Source of the DNA: a virus | IMG/VR virus record: IMGVR_UViG_3300036850_000259 | Coordinates: 1-23,306 of that record | DNA length: 23,306 bases | Strand: one strand, 5' to 3' | Shown: positions 5,824 through 12,430 of the stretch, piece by piece | Numbering within the stretch: the stretch's first letter is position 1 | Layout of the letters: every line of letters begins with the position of its first letter | Made by a program: the position numbers and the translations under genes | The notes under the pieces: model-generated | Seen by the model: only the letters and a program-made list of their open reading frames with translations | What the model was told of the DNA's origin: nothing | Databases searched by the model: none

Positions 5824-6524
5824 TCACCGTGGGCTCCCTGTTCAGCGGTATCGGCGGCCTCGAGCTCGGCCTCGAGTGGGCGGGGATGCGGGTGATCTGG
5901 CAGGCGGAGACCGACCCCTACGCCTCCCGGGTCCTCGCCAAGCACTGGCCTGATGTGCCCAACCTGGGCGACGTGACGAAGGTGGAGTGGAGCGATGTCG
6001 AACGACCCGAGCTCGTCTGCGGCGGCTTCCCCTGTCAGGACATCTCCCATGCCCACACGAACGGACAACGGCGAGGGCTCGATGGCGAGAAGTCCGGACT
6101 CTGGGGGTGCTTCCGAGAAGCCGTCGAGCGGCTCGGGCCCCGGTGGGTTGTCGTCGAGAACGTCGAGGCGTGGCGTTGTTGGGTGCCCAGCGTGCGGGGC
6201 GACCTTGCTCGACTCGGATACGCCAGCGTGCCGCTGGAGTTGTCGGCCGGTTCGTTCGGCGCTGCCCATCGGCGCCCACGATGCTTTGTGGTGGCCCACG
6301 CCGACGGCGACGGCGAACCACTGCTCGCCCTCCATGCAGAAGTGGGAGAGCTACGCCCGCTTCCAGTCGGTAGTGGGGACTGGGGGGTTCCCCCACCCGG
6401 AGGTCTTCGAGTGGCTGATGGGGTTGCCCACCGAGTGGACCGACTGCGCTGCCTAGGCAACGCCGTGGTGCCCCAGGTCGCTCAGTGGATAGGCGAAAGA
6501 ATCATCCGTGCCGCGAACGCCTGA
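5820..6524 (+). CDS. C5-cytosine DNA methyltransferase (Dcm-like), compact
   Basis: A 234-residue protein transferring methyl from S-adenosylmethionine to cytosine C5, probably to protect phage DNA from restriction. Motif I is 'LFSGIGGLELGL' (residues 7-18). Motif IV is 'GGFPCQDIS' with catalytic C72. Motif VI is E113-N-V. Motif VIII is 'AAHRRPRCF' near 151-154. Motif X-like 'RCLGNAVVPQVAQWIG' begins near 210. Only about 50 residues lie between motifs VIII and IX, so the target-recognition region is very short. GTG 5820 overlapping the preceding stop is the preferred start; GTG 5808 is possible. Between 6289 and 6456 the +1 frame also reads like a methyltransferase C-terminus (see findings), so an indel or recoding cannot be excluded. 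Confidence 0.88.
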   Translation: MITVGSLFSGIGGLELGLEWAGMRVIWQAETDPYASRVLAKHWPDVPNLGDVTKVEWSDVERPELVCGGFPCQDISHAHTNGQRRGLDGEKSGLWGCFREAVERLGPRWVVVENVEAWRCWVPSVRGDLARLGYASVPLELSAGSFGAAHRRPRCFVVAHADGDGEPLLALHAEVGELRPLPVGSGDWGVPPPGGLRVADGVAHRVDRLRCLGNAVVPQVAQWIGERIIRAANA

Positions 6525-6761
6525 CGAAGTACGCGCAGCCAAGCGTGAGCACATGCGCCCGCGACGTTCGGGATCAAGACGGACCTGGAGCGAATCAACG
6601 CGTCTCGACGCACCACCTCCGGCAACATCGAGAACGTTCAGTGGACCACCTCATTCGCCAACCGCGCCAAGGGCGAGATGACCACCGACGAATTCATGGC
6701 CTTCTGTGCTCAGGTGGCGGAGTGGGTCGGGCGGAGGATCGTCGATGCCGCCTCCCGCTGA
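6508..6761 (+). pseudogene. Remnant of an HNH-type endonuclease gene, frame-disrupted and internally deleted
   Basis: GTG 6508, overlapping the methyltransferase end, begins 'VPRTPDEVRAAKREHMR', a typical start for phage HNH nucleases. This frame then loses family resemblance. From about 6573 the neighbouring frame reads 'GIKTDLERIN', 'NIENVQWTTSFANRAKGEM' and 'TTDEFMAFCAQVAEWVG' to a stop at 6759-6761. That is the C-terminal half of such nucleases, where 'LDRID…N+' and 'NRAKG…EF' are conserved. This frame has no start codon of its own upstream, and a stop at 6546 closes it. The HNH core, including the first His and the zinc cysteines, is missing. I read it as a gene that lost its centre with a frame change; programmed frameshifting is a less likely alternative. 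Confidence 0.55.
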
Positions 6762-7119
6762 ACCCCTAGCCATGTCCGTGGAGTGGCGCCGCGAGGGCCG
6801 GTTCGTCTACTTCACGCTGCACGGGCCCAAGCTGGCCACCCTCAACACGACGCTCCCCAGAGCAGGCGAAGATAAGTGGGTCGCACGACAGTCCGACGAG
6901 GGGGACGCAATGGCTAAGACACCCCCCGCCCCGACAACTCCGCCCTGGGAGACTTCCTTCACCTGCGACTGGGGCGACTGCGACGACGAGACGGTCGCTT
7001 GGCGGTACTCCGGTCAGCGGCTCACCGAGTCGCCTCTCGGGTGGCTCCCGGTCTGCGCCAAGCACGCCCGGAGTGGCGTCGTCGAGGTGCGACGGTTCGA
7101 CGGATCTGTCGATGGCTGA
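6745..7119 (+). CDS. Zinc-knuckle protein, paralogue of 4320 gene, with in-frame N-terminal extension
   Basis: The frame is open from ATG 6745 (CGGAGG about seven bases upstream) or ATG 6772 to the stop at 7119. The last 69 residues, from ATG 6910, match the gene at 4320 in 44 of the first 53 positions. They include C-x4-C ('FTCDWGDCD') and CxxH ('LPVCAKHA'). ATG 6910 has its own GAGGGGG site five to six bases upstream, so it may be the true start. The upstream 55 codons ('MSVEWRREGRFVYFTLHG') also look coding and contain no stop. The locus is therefore either a fusion or two proteins made from nested starts. The second knuckle of the 4320 copy is absent. Confidence 0.6.
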   Translation: MPPPAEPLAMSVEWRREGRFVYFTLHGPKLATLNTTLPRAGEDKWVARQSDEGDAMAKTPPAPTTPPWETSFTCDWGDCDDETVAWRYSGQRLTESPLGWLPVCAKHARSGVVEVRRFDGSVDG

Positions 7120-7276
7120 GCGGCCGCTGTGCCCCCGCTGCGGCTGGCAGGAGGTCGTGAAGAAGGGGCTGTGCGACACCGACTACCGGTATGAGCGCCG
7201 CACGGGGCGATCCCGGCCGGCGGCCCTGATCATGCGCCACTTGGCACGGCGTATTCGCCGGGAGATCTCGCTGTAG
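7112..7276 (+). CDS. Small zinc-binding protein (54 aa)
   Basis: Start ATG 7112 overlaps the preceding gene by eight bases, the same overlap length used at 4320 and 4821. The protein has C7-PR-C10 ('LCPRCGW') and a third cysteine in 'KKGLCDTDYRYERRTGR'. This resembles phage mini-proteins in which a CxxCG knuckle is followed by 'GLC..CY.Y.RRTG'; here the fourth cysteine position is Asp. A strongly basic helical tail follows ('MRHLARRIRREISL'), so nucleic-acid binding is plausible. It is the last mini-protein before the HNH endonuclease. Sixty-nine bases without an evident gene separate the two. Confidence 0.6.
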   Translation: MAERPLCPRCGWQEVVKKGLCDTDYRYERRTGRSRPAALIMRHLARRIRREISL

Positions 7277-7345
7277 GGGTACATTTGATCAGGGTGGTGA
7301 GGTGCGCTCTTGCGCCGCCCGCCCGTCCCGGCAAGACGAGGAGCC

Positions 7346-7696
7346 ATGGCCCGCGCCCTCCAGGCCTGTAGCGAACCAGGCTGCCCCGAGCTCGTCCCCC
7401 GAGGCGCCTGCCCCCGACACGCCAACCCCCGCCCACCCTGGCGCAACAGCACCCGGGACCAGCGACTCCCACCCGACTGGGACCAGCGCCGCCTGCGCAT
7501 CCTCACCCGAGACGGCCACACCTGCCAGCTCCGTTACCCCGGCTGCGCCGGCCACGCCACCGAGGTCGACCACGTCAGACCCGGCGACGACCACGACGAC
7601 GCCAACCTCCAGGCCGCCTGCAACCCCTGCCATCGCATCAAGAGCTCGAGGGAAGGTGGCCGTGCCAGGAAGGCCCGGTATGCAGGCCGTGCATAG
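7346..7696 (+). CDS. HNH endonuclease, packaging-associated type
   Basis: A 116-residue protein from ATG 7346 with GAGGAG just upstream; TTG 7310 in frame is a weaker alternative. The N-terminal knuckle is C8-x4-C13-x8-C22-x2-H25. The HNH module follows: zinc cysteines C60, C67, C92 and C95, and 'EVDHVRP' with H76, N87 and H96 ('NLQAACNPCHRIKSS'). In HK97 and many other phages an HNH protein encoded next to the terminase stimulates terminase cutting during DNA packaging. The position immediately before the small terminase gene fits that role. The N-terminal knuckle has the same C-C-C-H pattern as several standalone proteins upstream. It is intact, unlike the remnant at 6508-6761. Confidence 0.88.
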   Translation: MARALQACSEPGCPELVPRGACPRHANPRPPWRNSTRDQRLPPDWDQRRLRILTRDGHTCQLRYPGCAGHATEVDHVRPGDDHDDANLQAACNPCHRIKSSREGGRARKARYAGRA

Positions 7697-7712
7697 CCAT
7701 GCAGAGGGCCTC

Positions 7713-7730
7713 GCCGGCCCGAGGGCCGGC
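7713..7730 (+). terminator. GC-rich stem-loop after the HNH gene
   Basis: GCCGGCC and GGCCGGC form a perfect seven-base-pair stem around the loop CGAG, about 17 bases after the HNH stop. No T tract follows, so it would be a weak intrinsic terminator at best. Actinobacterial terminators often lack a T tract. A processing or protein-binding hairpin is an alternative. Confidence 0.4.
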
Positions 7731-7753
7731 GGCCGGTGGGACCCATGTCCGGT

Positions 7754-7782
7754 TTGACTCGGTTCAGTGTCCGCTTTGTCCT
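7754..7782 (+). promoter_or_regulatory. Possible promoter for the packaging/structural operon
   Basis: TTGACT at 7754-7759 is a good -35 match. A 17-base spacer leads to TGTCCT, only a fair -10. Transcription would enter the terminase genes, which otherwise have no separate promoter in view. The weak -10 means this may be chance. Confidence 0.3.
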
Positions 7783-7906
7783 AGGGGGGGAGGGCTTGCA
7801 CGGGGAGCAAACCTCCTCCGAATCGCCACCTCTCGCCGATTCGCCCCCTGTACGGGTCTGGGGTTTTGTCCGATTCGCGCTTCCATTCAGCGGGGATGCA
7901 TAAACA

Positions 7907-8365
7907 GTGGCCGGGATGGGCCCGCCGCCGAAGGGCGACGGGCAGCGCCGCCGACGCAACCCGCCGCTGGCCAACACGATCCGGCTCCCGGCCGAGGGTC
8001 GGAAGGGGCCGACGCCGAAGTGGCCGTTCCCGCGGCCGTCGCCTCGGGAGAGGCAGCTGTGGGCGAAGCTCTGGGCGACGCCGATGGCGGTGGCGTGGGA
8101 GCGGCTCGGGTGGGGGGAGCAGGTCGCCCGCTACGTGCGGGTGCTGGTGGTGGCGGAGCAGCCGAACCTGTCGATCCCGGCGCTGGCCGAGGCCCGCCAC
8201 CTCGAGGATCGGCTGGGCCTGAACCCGCTGGCGCTGGTGCGTCTGCGGTGGGAGATCGTGGCCGACGAGGTGGCGGAGGCACGGCAGGAGCGTGAGCAGC
8301 CAGCCCGGCGCTTGAAGGCGGTCGATCCTGTTGCAAAGGTGGCGAGGCCCAAGCGAGCCGGGTGA
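7907..8365 (+). CDS. terS: Terminase small subunit
   Basis: A 152-residue protein that would recognise the packaging site and deliver DNA to the large subunit. It starts 'GMGPPPKGDGQRRRRNPP', a basic Pro-rich N-terminus. The family block follows: 'LWAKLWATPMAVAWERLGW', 'VARYVRVLVVAEQ', 'LAEARHLEDRLGLNPLALV', 'RLRWEIVADEVAEA'. 'AEARHLEDRLGLNPLAL' is characteristic of small terminases in actinobacteriophages and related prophages. GTG 7907 follows GGGGA at about eleven bases; ATG 7916, three codons on, is the alternative. The gene overlaps the large subunit by 35 bases if that gene starts at TTG 8331. Confidence 0.82.
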   Translation: MAGMGPPPKGDGQRRRRNPPLANTIRLPAEGRKGPTPKWPFPRPSPRERQLWAKLWATPMAVAWERLGWGEQVARYVRVLVVAEQPNLSIPALAEARHLEDRLGLNPLALVRLRWEIVADEVAEARQEREQPARRLKAVDPVAKVARPKRAG

Positions 8366-9893
8366 GTTCCCCACCCTCGGCTACCAGGTCGGGGACTTCA
8401 TCGAGGCGCACTGCGCCATCCCCGACGGCGACTACATGGGTCAGCCCTATCTCCTCATCGACGAGATGTGGCGTTTCCTGTTGTGGCACTACCGGCTGGA
8501 CCCGGAGACGGGCCGGTTCGTGTACCGCCGGTCGCAGCTCAAGCGGCCGCAGAAGTGGGGCAAGGGTCCGTTCTCGGCGGGGATCATCTGCGCCGAAGCG
8601 GAGGGCCCGGTGCTCTTCGACGGGTGGGACGCCAACGGGGAGCCGGTAGGGCGGCCGTGGGCGACTCCCTGGATCCAGGTGACGGCAGCCTCGGAGGGCC
8701 AGACCGACAACGTGTGGCGGGCGCTGGGCCCGATGATCGAGGAGGGCGACCTGGGCTGGGTCATCACCGACACGGGGGAGACCCGGATCAACCTGCGGGG
8801 CGGTGGCCGGATCGAGCCGGTGACGAGCTCGGCCAAGTCCCGCCTCGGCCAGCGGATCACGTTCGCCGTCCAGGACGAGACCCACAGCTGGCTGAAGGAG
8901 AACGGCGGTTGGAAGCTGGCCGACACGCAGCGCCGGAACCTGGCCGGCATGGGAGGCCGGTCGATCGAGACGACGAACGCCTGGGACCCGGCGGAGGAGT
9001 CCGTCGCCCAGGTGACGGCGCAGTACACCGGCACCGACATCTACCGGGACCACGGGGCGGAGCCGAAGGGGAGCATCCGCAACAAGCGGGAGCTGCGCCG
9101 CTGTCTGAAGCAGGCGTACGGCGGCTCGTGGTGGGTGGACCTCGAACGGATCGAGGCGGAGGTCGACGAGCTCGCCCAGCGGGACCCGGCGCAGGCGGAG
9201 CGGTACTACCTGAACCGGGTGGTGGCTGGTGCCGGCCAGGCGTTCGACATGGACCGGTGGAGGAAGCTCGCTCTGGGGCTGGCGATCCCGACCGGGGTGG
9301 ACCAGCTGGTGACGGTCGGCTTCGACGGGGCCCGGTTCGTGGACGCCACCGCCCTGGTGGCCACCCACGTGGAACTCGGCCATCAGTGGCCGCTCGGTGT
9401 GTGGGAGCGGTCGCCGGGCGCCGGTGACGACTGGGAGGTGTCCGAGGCGGAGGTGACCGAGGCCCTCGAGGAGGCCTTCGACACCTTCAACGTGTGGCGG
9501 GTGTACTGCAACCCGGCGCACTGGGGATCGACGGTGGACGCCTGGGCGGGCCGGTGGGGGGAGAAGCGGGTCATCCGCTGGTGGACGAACCGCAACAAGC
9601 AGATGTGCTGGGCGCTGCGGGGCTACGTCGACGCCCAGGCTGCCCGGGAGATGACCCACAGCGGCGACGAGACGTTCACCCGCCACGTTACCAATGCCCG
9701 AAAAAAGATCCACCCGGGGATCCGGGACGACAAGGGACGGCCGATGTGGACTCTGCAGAAGGAACGGGAGAGCTCGACGAACTGCATCGACGCCGCCCAG
9801 GCCGGCTGCCTGTCGTGGGAGGCGAGGGGTGACGCTGTCGCTTCCGGGGTGCTGTCGGAGCAGGCGCCCGAGCCGATGCTCGCATGGACCTGA
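8331..9893 (+). CDS. terL: Terminase large subunit (packaging ATPase/nuclease)
   Basis: A 520-residue motor that pumps DNA into the prohead and cuts concatemers. The start is most likely TTG 8331. No ATG or GTG occurs before residue about 36, and the block 'SEPGEFPTLGYQV' at residues 8-20 is where homologues begin. The ATPase has a deviant Walker A at residues 72-80 ('RPQKWGKGP') and Walker B with D182-E183 ('FAVQDETHSW'). The nuclease domain starts near D332 in 'LVTVGFDGARFVDATALVA' and continues through 'WRVYCNPAHWGSTVDAW'. 'SSTNCIDAAQAGCLSWEA' is the usual C-terminal region. Length is normal. It overlaps the small subunit before it and the membrane protein after it. Confidence 0.92.
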   Translation: MQRWRGPSEPGEFPTLGYQVGDFIEAHCAIPDGDYMGQPYLLIDEMWRFLLWHYRLDPETGRFVYRRSQLKRPQKWGKGPFSAGIICAEAEGPVLFDGWDANGEPVGRPWATPWIQVTAASEGQTDNVWRALGPMIEEGDLGWVITDTGETRINLRGGGRIEPVTSSAKSRLGQRITFAVQDETHSWLKENGGWKLADTQRRNLAGMGGRSIETTNAWDPAEESVAQVTAQYTGTDIYRDHGAEPKGSIRNKRELRRCLKQAYGGSWWVDLERIEAEVDELAQRDPAQAERYYLNRVVAGAGQAFDMDRWRKLALGLAIPTGVDQLVTVGFDGARFVDATALVATHVELGHQWPLGVWERSPGAGDDWEVSEAEVTEALEEAFDTFNVWRVYCNPAHWGSTVDAWAGRWGEKRVIRWWTNRNKQMCWALRGYVDAQAAREMTHSGDETFTRHVTNARKKIHPGIRDDKGRPMWTLQKERESSTNCIDAAQAGCLSWEARGDAVASGVLSEQAPEPMLAWT

Positions 9894-10153
9894 TCGACGT
9901 GATCGAACCTGAACTAAGCAACGCACCGAGTCGGGGGGTTAAAGACGGCGCCCCGCAGGCTCCTGAGCCACCTCCGGAAACTCAACGCCGACACCGAGAA
10001 CTCGATAGAGAGACCCTCCTTGCCGTCCTCTTGGCAGTAGCAGCGGCGCTCATTGCCGCCGGTGCCCTGATGATCGCCGTTCCGCTCGGCCTTGTCGTCG
10101 CTGGCTTCTGCCTCGTGGGCTGGACCGTCGTCGTCTTCGTGGATGTGGGGTAG
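9884..10153 (+). CDS. Small membrane protein between terminase and portal
   Basis: An 89-residue protein from ATG 9884, overlapping the terminase stop by ten bases. The first 40 residues are polar, with Pro and charged residues ('PQAPEPPPETQRRHRELDR'). Two hydrophobic segments follow with a short turn: 'LLAVLLAVAAALIAAGALMI' and 'PLGLVVAGFCLVGWTVVVF'. It is therefore a hairpin of two membrane helices near the C-terminus. Small membrane proteins occur at this position in several HK97-like actinobacteriophages; their role is not established. GC content drops here, and several codons are unlike those of the neighbouring structural genes. Confidence 0.6.
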   Translation: MDLIDVIEPELSNAPSRGVKDGAPQAPEPPPETQRRHRELDRETLLAVLLAVAAALIAAGALMIAVPLGLVVAGFCLVGWTVVVFVDVG

Positions 10154-10157
10154 GCCG

Positions 10158-11657
10158 TTGCGACTGCTCTCGAAGTTGGCAGGCACTGCCCCAAAGAAGG
10201 GCTTCACGCAAAGTCCCTTCTGGTCCCTCAGCACGCCCATCTGGGACAGCGTGGTGGGGGACAAGGAGCGCATCGCCAACGACTTCGGTGGCTATGTCCA
10301 GCAGGCCTACAAGGGCAACGGCATCGTCTTCGCCTGCGTGCTCACCCGGCTCCTGGCCTTCTCCGAGGCCCGCTTCGCCTGGCAGCAGATGGAGAACGGA
10401 CGCCCCTCGCAACTGCTCGGCGGGCCCGAGCTGGCCCTGCTCGAGCGACCATGGCGGAACGGGACGACGGGCGAGCTCCTCGCCCGCATGGAACAGGACA
10501 GCTCCCTGGCGGGCAACGCCTATCTCACCATCGTCGGCCAGGGCGAGAAGCGGAGGCTGCGCCGGCTGCGTCCCGACTGGGTGACCATCCTGCTCGGCTC
10601 GGAGTCGAAGGAGCCGGACTTCGACCCCAACGGCCTCGACGCCGAGATCGTCGCCTACGGCTACATGCCGGGCGGGCGGGCGAGTGCCAGGCAGGAGATC
10701 CTGCTTCCCTCCGAGCTCGCCCACTTCTCGCCCATCCCCGACCCCGTGGCCCAGTACCGGGGGATGAGCTGGATGACCCCCATCCTGCGGGAGGTCGAGG
10801 CGGACAGCGCCGCCACCAAGCACAAGGGCATGTTCTTCAAGCACGGGGCCACCCCGAACATCGTCGTCAGATACGACAAGGACGTCGGCAAGGAGGCGTT
10901 CGAGCGCTTCGTGGCCCAGTTCCGGGAGCGCCAGGAGGGCGTGGACAACGCCTACCGCACCCTCCACGTGGCCGGCGGCGCCGACGTCAGCGTGGTGGGA
11001 GCCAACCTCCGGCAGCTCGAGTTCAAGGTCACCCAGGGCGCAGGCGAGACGCGGATCGCCGCCGCCGCCGGGACCCCGCCCGCCATCGTCGGCCTGTCCG
11101 AGGGCCTGCAGGGCAGCACCCTGAACGCCGGCAACTTCGCCGCCGCCAAGCGCCGGTTCGCCGACATGACCATCCGTCCCCTGTGGCGCATCGCCTCCGC
11201 CTCGCTCGAGCCGCTGGTGGCCCCCCCGCCGGCGGGTGCCCACCTCTGGTACGACGACCGCGACGTGGCCTTCCTGCGGGAGGACGCCAAGGACGCCGTC
11301 GAGATCCTCGGGTCGGAGGCCACCGCCATCGCCGCCCTCCTCACCGCCGGCTTCGGTGCCGACTCGGCCATCGACGCCGTGACCAGCGGCGACCTGCGCC
11401 GCCTTGCCGCCACCCACTCCGGTCTCTTCTCCGTCCAGCTCCGGCCGCCCGGCACCGAGGCGCCTCCCAAGATCGATCCGACGCTCGTCGAAGCCGCCGG
11501 TGCCCTCATCCGGGCCGGCTTCGATCCCGCGGCTGCCTTGGCTGCGCTCGGCCTGCCGCCCATCACTCACACCGGCCTACGCCCGATCACCTTGCAGGAC
11601 CCGGAGAACTCCTCGCCCAACGGCAACGCCCCCCAGGAGGCGGAGACAAGTCGATGA
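10158..11657 (+). CDS. Portal protein (HK97-type)
   Basis: A 499-residue protein forming the dodecameric DNA-entry ring at one capsid vertex. Family landmarks include 'VQQAYKGNGIVFACVLTRLL', 'LLARMEQDSSLAGNAYLTI', 'HFSPIPDPVAQYRGMSWM', and the stretch from 'KHGATPNIVV' to 'TQGAGETRIAAAAGTPPAIVG'. The C-terminal 90 residues are an Ala/Pro-rich tail ('DPTLVEAAGALIRAGFDPAA'), common in actinobacteriophage portals. TTG 10158 is preferred, preceded by GTGGGGTAGG. ATG 10143 is in frame but would overlap the preceding gene and has a poor ribosome site. The order portal, protease, capsid is the standard HK97 head module. Confidence 0.9.
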   Translation: MRLLSKLAGTAPKKGFTQSPFWSLSTPIWDSVVGDKERIANDFGGYVQQAYKGNGIVFACVLTRLLAFSEARFAWQQMENGRPSQLLGGPELALLERPWRNGTTGELLARMEQDSSLAGNAYLTIVGQGEKRRLRRLRPDWVTILLGSESKEPDFDPNGLDAEIVAYGYMPGGRASARQEILLPSELAHFSPIPDPVAQYRGMSWMTPILREVEADSAATKHKGMFFKHGATPNIVVRYDKDVGKEAFERFVAQFRERQEGVDNAYRTLHVAGGADVSVVGANLRQLEFKVTQGAGETRIAAAAGTPPAIVGLSEGLQGSTLNAGNFAAAKRRFADMTIRPLWRIASASLEPLVAPPPAGAHLWYDDRDVAFLREDAKDAVEILGSEATAIAALLTAGFGADSAIDAVTSGDLRRLAATHSGLFSVQLRPPGTEAPPKIDPTLVEAAGALIRAGFDPAAALAALGLPPITHTGLRPITLQDPENSSPNGNAPQEAETSR

Positions 11658-11667
11658 AGGGAAGAGC

Positions 11668-12369
11668 ATGAAGACCAAGGCCCTGACCCGCATCGAGGTG
11701 AAGGATGCCGACGAGGGCCTGGTGGCCGCGGTGTTCTCCACCCTCAACGTGATCGACGCCGACGGGGACGTCACCCGCCCCGGGGCGTTCGAGGACGGCG
11801 CGCCCGTGCGCATCTCCGCCTATGGGCACTCCTCCTGGATGGGCGCCCTGCCCGTGGGCAAGGGCACCATCCGCGAGACGCCGACCGAGGCCATCCTCGA
11901 CGGTCAGTTCTTCCTCGGCACCACCGCCGGCGGGGACACCTTCAAGGTGGTGAAGGAGCTCGAGGGCCTCGGCGAGTGGTCCTACGGATACGACCCGCTC
12001 GAGTATTCCTTCGGCGAGTTCGAGGGCCAGCGCGTCCGCTTCCTCGACAAGCTCAAGGTTCACGAGGTCTCGCCGGTGCTCCTGGGTGCCGGCGTCAACA
12101 CCCGCACCCTCACGGCCAAGGCCAGGGGTGACCTGCGATTCTCCGAGGAGGCGGCCGCGGTCCTGGCCGATGTGACCGACCTCCTCGACCGTGCCGATGA
12201 CGTCGTGGCGCATCGGACCGAGAAGGGCAAGCGCCTCGGCGCCGAGTCCAGCGAACTGCTCTCCCGCATCGAGGAGCAGCTCAAGCGATTCGACACCCTG
12301 CTGCGCCAGCCCGACCCACAGGACGAGCTGATCAGGGCGCACCTGCGCTTCCTCTCGCTCTCGGCCTGA
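11668..12369 (+). CDS. Prohead maturation protease (HK97 family, S78)
   Basis: A 233-residue serine protease that trims capsid precursors inside the prohead. The N-terminal 150 residues carry the family pattern. 'FSTLNVIDADGDVTRPGAF' precedes catalytic H54 in 'SAYGHSSWMGALPVGKG', and S135 lies in 'KVHEVSPVLLGAG'. The C-terminal 80 residues are helical and charged ('LADVTDLLDRADDVV', 'SSELLSRIEEQLKRF'). They may act as a scaffold-like extension. ATG 11668 has AAGGGAAG upstream; the short ATG frame at 11654 ends after five codons. It lies ten bases after the portal gene and directly before the capsid gene, its substrate. Confidence 0.88.
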   Translation: MKTKALTRIEVKDADEGLVAAVFSTLNVIDADGDVTRPGAFEDGAPVRISAYGHSSWMGALPVGKGTIRETPTEAILDGQFFLGTTAGGDTFKVVKELEGLGEWSYGYDPLEYSFGEFEGQRVRFLDKLKVHEVSPVLLGAGVNTRTLTAKARGDLRFSEEAAAVLADVTDLLDRADDVVAHRTEKGKRLGAESSELLSRIEEQLKRFDTLLRQPDPQDELIRAHLRFLSLSA

Positions 12370-12430
12370 GTCCACCCAGCTTCCGCCCGGTGCCCCAGCG
12401 GTGCCGAGGCGCGCCACGAAAGGGGCGCTC

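Larger units (their letters stand above)
7697..7906 (+). other. Non-coding gap before the terminase genes
   Basis: About 210 bases with no credible gene. It holds a GC hairpin at 7713-7730, a possible promoter at 7754-7782, and scattered repeats. TGTCCG followed by pyrimidine/T-rich sequence occurs near 7745 and 7769, and TGTCCG again near 7865. CGATTCG or its inverse occurs near 7821, 7838 and 7870. Such a gap between an HNH gene and the small terminase is a usual place for a packaging (cos/pac) site. I cannot identify cohesive ends from sequence alone. Confidence 0.5.

Noticed and set aside
7277-7345. tRNA or extra gene in the 69-base gap before the HNH gene
   Set aside because: No cloverleaf can be drawn, and no start with a ribosome site gives a coding frame other than the HNH extension from TTG 7310.
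7887-9926. Long - strand open frame opposite the terminase genes (about 680 codons)
   Set aside because: The product is Arg/Pro/Leu/Val low-complexity sequence without motifs. The + strand encodes both terminase subunits with conserved residues.
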